Below are positions 61,863 to 64,000 of a DNA stretch of 64,000 nucleotides, one piece after another. Position 1 is the stretch's first letter; the number at the start of each line of letters is the position of its first letter. The DNA is taken from contig NZ_BQHI01000003.1 in NCBI RefSeq assembly GCF_021603585.1, forward strand, positions 310,001 to 374,000, written 5' to 3'. Below the pieces are notes generated by a model that was given only the letters and a program-made list of their open reading frames with translations, did not search any database and was not told the DNA's origin. The translations under genes and the position numbers were made by a program. The DNA comes from Pseudomonas sputi. Lineage in GTDB: Bacteria; Pseudomonadota; Gammaproteobacteria; Pseudomonadales; Pseudomonadaceae.

Positions 61863-62372
61863 ATGAGCCTACTGACACGCCTGCTGGCGCGCGGCACTGT
61901 CGTGCTCGCCAGTTCGGCCTCCAAGCTGCAATCGCTGCAAATGCGCCTCACCGCCGGTGAAGTGAACGACGACATGGAGCACTTCGAACCCTACGGCTTC
62001 ACCAGCCACCCGCTGGCCGGTGCCGAAGGCGTCGTCACGTTTCTCGGCGGCGACCGTTCCCATGCCATCGCCCTGGTGGTCGCCGACCGCCGTTACCGCC
62101 TGCAATCGCTGGCGGCCGGCGAGGTGGCGATCTACACCGACGAGGGCGACAAAATCCACTTCAAGCGCGGCCGGATCATCGACATCGAAACCGCCACGCT
62201 CAACATTCGCGCCAGCACCGCGGTGAACTTCGACACGCCGGTGATCAACCAGACCGGCAAGATCGTCTCCACCGGCGATCAGCTGGCCGGTGGCATCAGT
62301 CAGATCAAGCACGTGCACGTTGGCGTGCAGGCCGGCAATGCTCAGACCGGCGTGCCGGCGGGAGGTCAGTGA
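61863..62372 (+). CDS. Baseplate spike protein, Mu gp45-like
   Basis: The 169-residue protein forms the trimeric needle tip. It shows the gp45 pattern MRLTAGEVNDDMEHFEPYGF, SHPLAGAEGVVTFLGGDRSH and, at the end, KHVHVGVQAGNAQTGVP with the HxH motif that binds iron at the tip of such spikes. It overlaps the next gene by TGATG. Confidence 0.92.
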   Translation: MSLLTRLLARGTVVLASSASKLQSLQMRLTAGEVNDDMEHFEPYGFTSHPLAGAEGVVTFLGGDRSHAIALVVADRRYRLQSLAAGEVAIYTDEGDKIHFKRGRIIDIETATLNIRASTAVNFDTPVINQTGKIVSTGDQLAGGISQIKHVHVGVQAGNAQTGVPAGGQ

Positions 62373-62770
62373 TGCTGTTCAGTCAGAACCTCCACGCTGC
62401 GCTCACCCGTGCGGTGTTGATCAGCCTGTTCACCTGGCGCCGAGCGGCCGACGACGATGCCCTCGACGACGAGGAGCGTTTCGGTTGGTGGGGTGACACC
62501 TTTCCGACCGTGGCCGACGACCGCATCGGCTCGCGATTGTGGCTGTTGCGCCGGGTCAAGCTGACCCGCCAGACCCAGATGGACGCCGAGTTCTATGCCC
62601 GCGAAGCCTTGCAATGGCTGATCGACGACGGCCACTGCAGCGCCATCGACATCATCAGCGAACGCCTCGACGCCCAGCGCCTGAACCTGCGCACGGTCCT
62701 GACCCTGGCCGACGGCGAACGCCTGGACATCAACCCCGAAAACAGTTGGCAGGTGATCTATGCCGTTTGA
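62372..62770 (+). CDS. Baseplate protein, Mu gp46-like
   Basis: The 132-residue protein is of the Mu gp46 family, the counterpart of P2 gpW/gp25: DEERFGWWGDTFPTVADDRI, GSRLWLLRRVKLTRQTQMDA and YAREALQWLIDDG are characteristic. The ATG at 62372 is preferred over the adjacent in-frame GTG because GGAGG lies at 62361-62365. It overlaps gp47 by 11 bases. Confidence 0.9.
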   Translation: MLFSQNLHAALTRAVLISLFTWRRAADDDALDDEERFGWWGDTFPTVADDRIGSRLWLLRRVKLTRQTQMDAEFYAREALQWLIDDGHCSAIDIISERLDAQRLNLRTVLTLADGERLDINPENSWQVIYAV

Positions 62771-63803
62771 AACCCCTTCGCTGCCGGTGCTGATCAAGCG
62801 CACCCAAAGCGACCTGGCCGGCGATTCGCTGCGCCAGTCCGATGCGCAAGTGCTGGCCCGCACACTCGGCGGCGCCGCTTACGGTCTGTACGGCTACCTC
62901 GACTGGATTGCCGAGCAGATCCTGCCCGACACCGCCGATGAATCGACCCTGGAACGCATCGCCGCACTGCGCCTGAACCAGCCGCGCAAACCGGCGCAGG
63001 TCGCCACCGGCACGGTCAGCTTCAACGCCACGGCGGGTGCGGTGCTCGATGCCGATACGTTGCTGCAATCGAGTGACGGTCGCACCTTCAAAGTCACCGC
63101 CACCCGCACCACCGTCAATGGCGTCAACAGCACCAGCATCGCCGCGCTGGAGGCCGGCAGCCTGGGTAATGCCGAGGCCGGGCTGGCGCTGACGCCGGTG
63201 CAGCCGATCGCCGGCGTGGTCGGCAACAGTTTTGTGGTGCTGGCGCCGGGACTCAACGGTGGCGTGGCGCGGGAAAGCCTGGAGTCGCTGCGCTCGCGGG
63301 TGATCCGTTCCTATCGCGTCATCCCCCACGGCGGTTCGGCCAGCGACTATGAAACCTGGGCGCTGGAAGTGCCGGGCGTGACGCGGGCCTGGTGCCGTGG
63401 CGGCTTCCTCGGGCCGGGCACCGTCGGCGTGTACATCATGCGCGACGACGACCCGCAACCGGTGCCGAATGCCGCTCAACTGGCCGAAGTGCAGGCCTAC
63501 ATCGAGCCGTTGCGCCCGGTGACCGCCGAAGTGCATGTACGCCCGCCTGTACAGAAACCGGTGACCTATCAGCTGAAGCTGACCCCCGACACCACCGCCG
63601 TGCGCGCCGCCGTCGAAACCCAGCTGCGCGACTTGCACAATCGTGAAGCCGATCTGGGCGAGGATCTGTTGATCAGCCATATCCGCGAAGCGATCAGCAG
63701 CGCGGCGGGCGAGACCGATCACGTCCTGTCAGCCCCGGTGGCGAATGTGCCCGCGGGTGACAGCGAACTGCTCACCTTCGGGGGTTGCGTATGGCTTCCA
63801 TAA
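62760..63803 (+). CDS. Baseplate J-like protein, Mu gp47-like
   Basis: The 347-residue wedge protein starts MPFETPSLPVLIKRTQSDLA and has TADESTLERIAALRLNQPRK, PGLNGGVARESLESLRSRVI and GGSASDYETWALEVPGVTRAWC, all typical of the Mu gp47 / baseplate J family. It overlaps both neighbours, and the order gp45-gp46-gp47-gp48 is as in Mu. Confidence 0.92.
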   Translation: MPFETPSLPVLIKRTQSDLAGDSLRQSDAQVLARTLGGAAYGLYGYLDWIAEQILPDTADESTLERIAALRLNQPRKPAQVATGTVSFNATAGAVLDADTLLQSSDGRTFKVTATRTTVNGVNSTSIAALEAGSLGNAEAGLALTPVQPIAGVVGNSFVVLAPGLNGGVARESLESLRSRVIRSYRVIPHGGSASDYETWALEVPGVTRAWCRGGFLGPGTVGVYIMRDDDPQPVPNAAQLAEVQAYIEPLRPVTAEVHVRPPVQKPVTYQLKLTPDTTAVRAAVETQLRDLHNREADLGEDLLISHIREAISSAAGETDHVLSAPVANVPAGDSELLTFGGCVWLP

Positions 63804-64000
63804 GAACCGCCGCGCAATACCAGGCGCAACTGCGCGCTTTGTTGCCTTCGGGACCTGCGTGGGATCCGGAGCGCGTGCCGGAACTCGAGGAAGTGCTGCA
63901 AGGCGTCGCCGTCGAACTGGCGCGCCTCGACGCCCGCGCCGCCGACCTGCTCAACGAAATGGACCCGGCCGGCGTCAGCGAACTGGTGCCGGACTGGGAA
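63791..64000 (+). CDS. Baseplate protein, Mu gp48-like (partial, cut by window end)
   Basis: Seventy codons are visible, starting MASIRTAAQYQAQLRALLPS followed by GPAWDPERVPELEEVLQGVA; LLPSGPAW is the hallmark of the Mu gp48 (DUF2313) family, the counterpart of P2 gpI. The fibre gene of the second module is expected just past the window. Confidence 0.88.
   Translation, partial: MASIRTAAQYQAQLRALLPSGPAWDPERVPELEEVLQGVAVELARLDARAADLLNEMDPAGVSELVPDWE

Noticed and set aside
39851-64000. Complete prophage with attachment sites
   Set aside because: No integrase, att duplication, head, portal, terminase or replication gene is present in the 24 kb seen; the genes are all tail, lysis and control.

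Overview
The window is a stretch of a GC-rich Pseudomonas chromosome, most like the P. fluorescens / P. koreensis group. This rests on the uninterrupted order map-rpsB-tsf-pyrH-frr-uppS-cdsA-dxr-rseP-bamA-skp-lpxD-fabZ-lpxA-lpxB-rnhB-dnaE-accA, the pair nlpD-rpoS followed by a recognisable rsmZ RNA and fdxA, a REPIN of the P. fluorescens type, and contractile-tail genes directly beside mutS. No database search was possible; all names come from reading the translated sequence.

Positions 1-20110 hold a partial glnD and map on the minus strand. Divergent from them is a long plus-strand run for translation (rpsB, tsf, frr), UMP kinase, isoprenoid and phospholipid precursors (uppS, cdsA, dxr), envelope proteolysis and outer-membrane assembly (rseP, bamA, skp), lipid A (lpxD, fabZ, lpxA, lpxB), RNase HII and the replicative polymerase dnaE. 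Many of these genes overlap by ATGA or TAATG junctions. Positions 20250-28030 continue with accA, tilS, pyrG, kdsA, eno, ftsB and ispD.

Positions 28027-31053 form a formaldehyde-detoxification unit: a LysR-type regulator divergent from glutathione-dependent formaldehyde dehydrogenase and S-formylglutathione hydrolase. Positions 31097-36245 carry ispF, truD, surE, pcm, nlpD and rpoS. The 490-base gap after rpoS contains a GacA-box candidate, the rsmZ promoter and the rsmZ RNA with nine GGA motifs. On the minus strand follow fdxA and mutS.

Positions 39960-64000 are an accessory locus made of contractile phage-tail parts with no head, terminase, integrase or replication genes: a tailocin (R-type bacteriocin) locus at the site beside mutS where P. 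fluorescens-group strains are known to carry them. It begins with a PrtR-like self-cleaving repressor, a sigma70-like promoter embedded in five ATGCAT palindromes, a structured leader ending in an intrinsic terminator, and a holin. Two tail modules of different ancestry follow in tandem. The first (41682-54639) is P2-like: terminator-like protein, V, W, J, I, fibre, fibre chaperone, sheath, tube, E/E', T, U, X, D. The second (54699 to beyond the window) is Mu/SfV-like: terminator-like protein, DUF2635, sheath, tube, frameshifted chaperone, tape measure, gpN, gp44, gp45, gp46, gp47, gp48. Only one regulator, promoter and holin are visible, so both particles are probably released by one switch; the second fibre and any endolysin must lie past position 64000.

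The most notable observations are the ATGCAT operator array, the leader with an early terminator, -1 frameshift sites in both tail-assembly chaperones (each adding exactly 54 residues), a tape-measure protein with seven exact-length 41-residue tryptophan repeats, and a fibre with a duplicated collar module and a glycine-rich tip.
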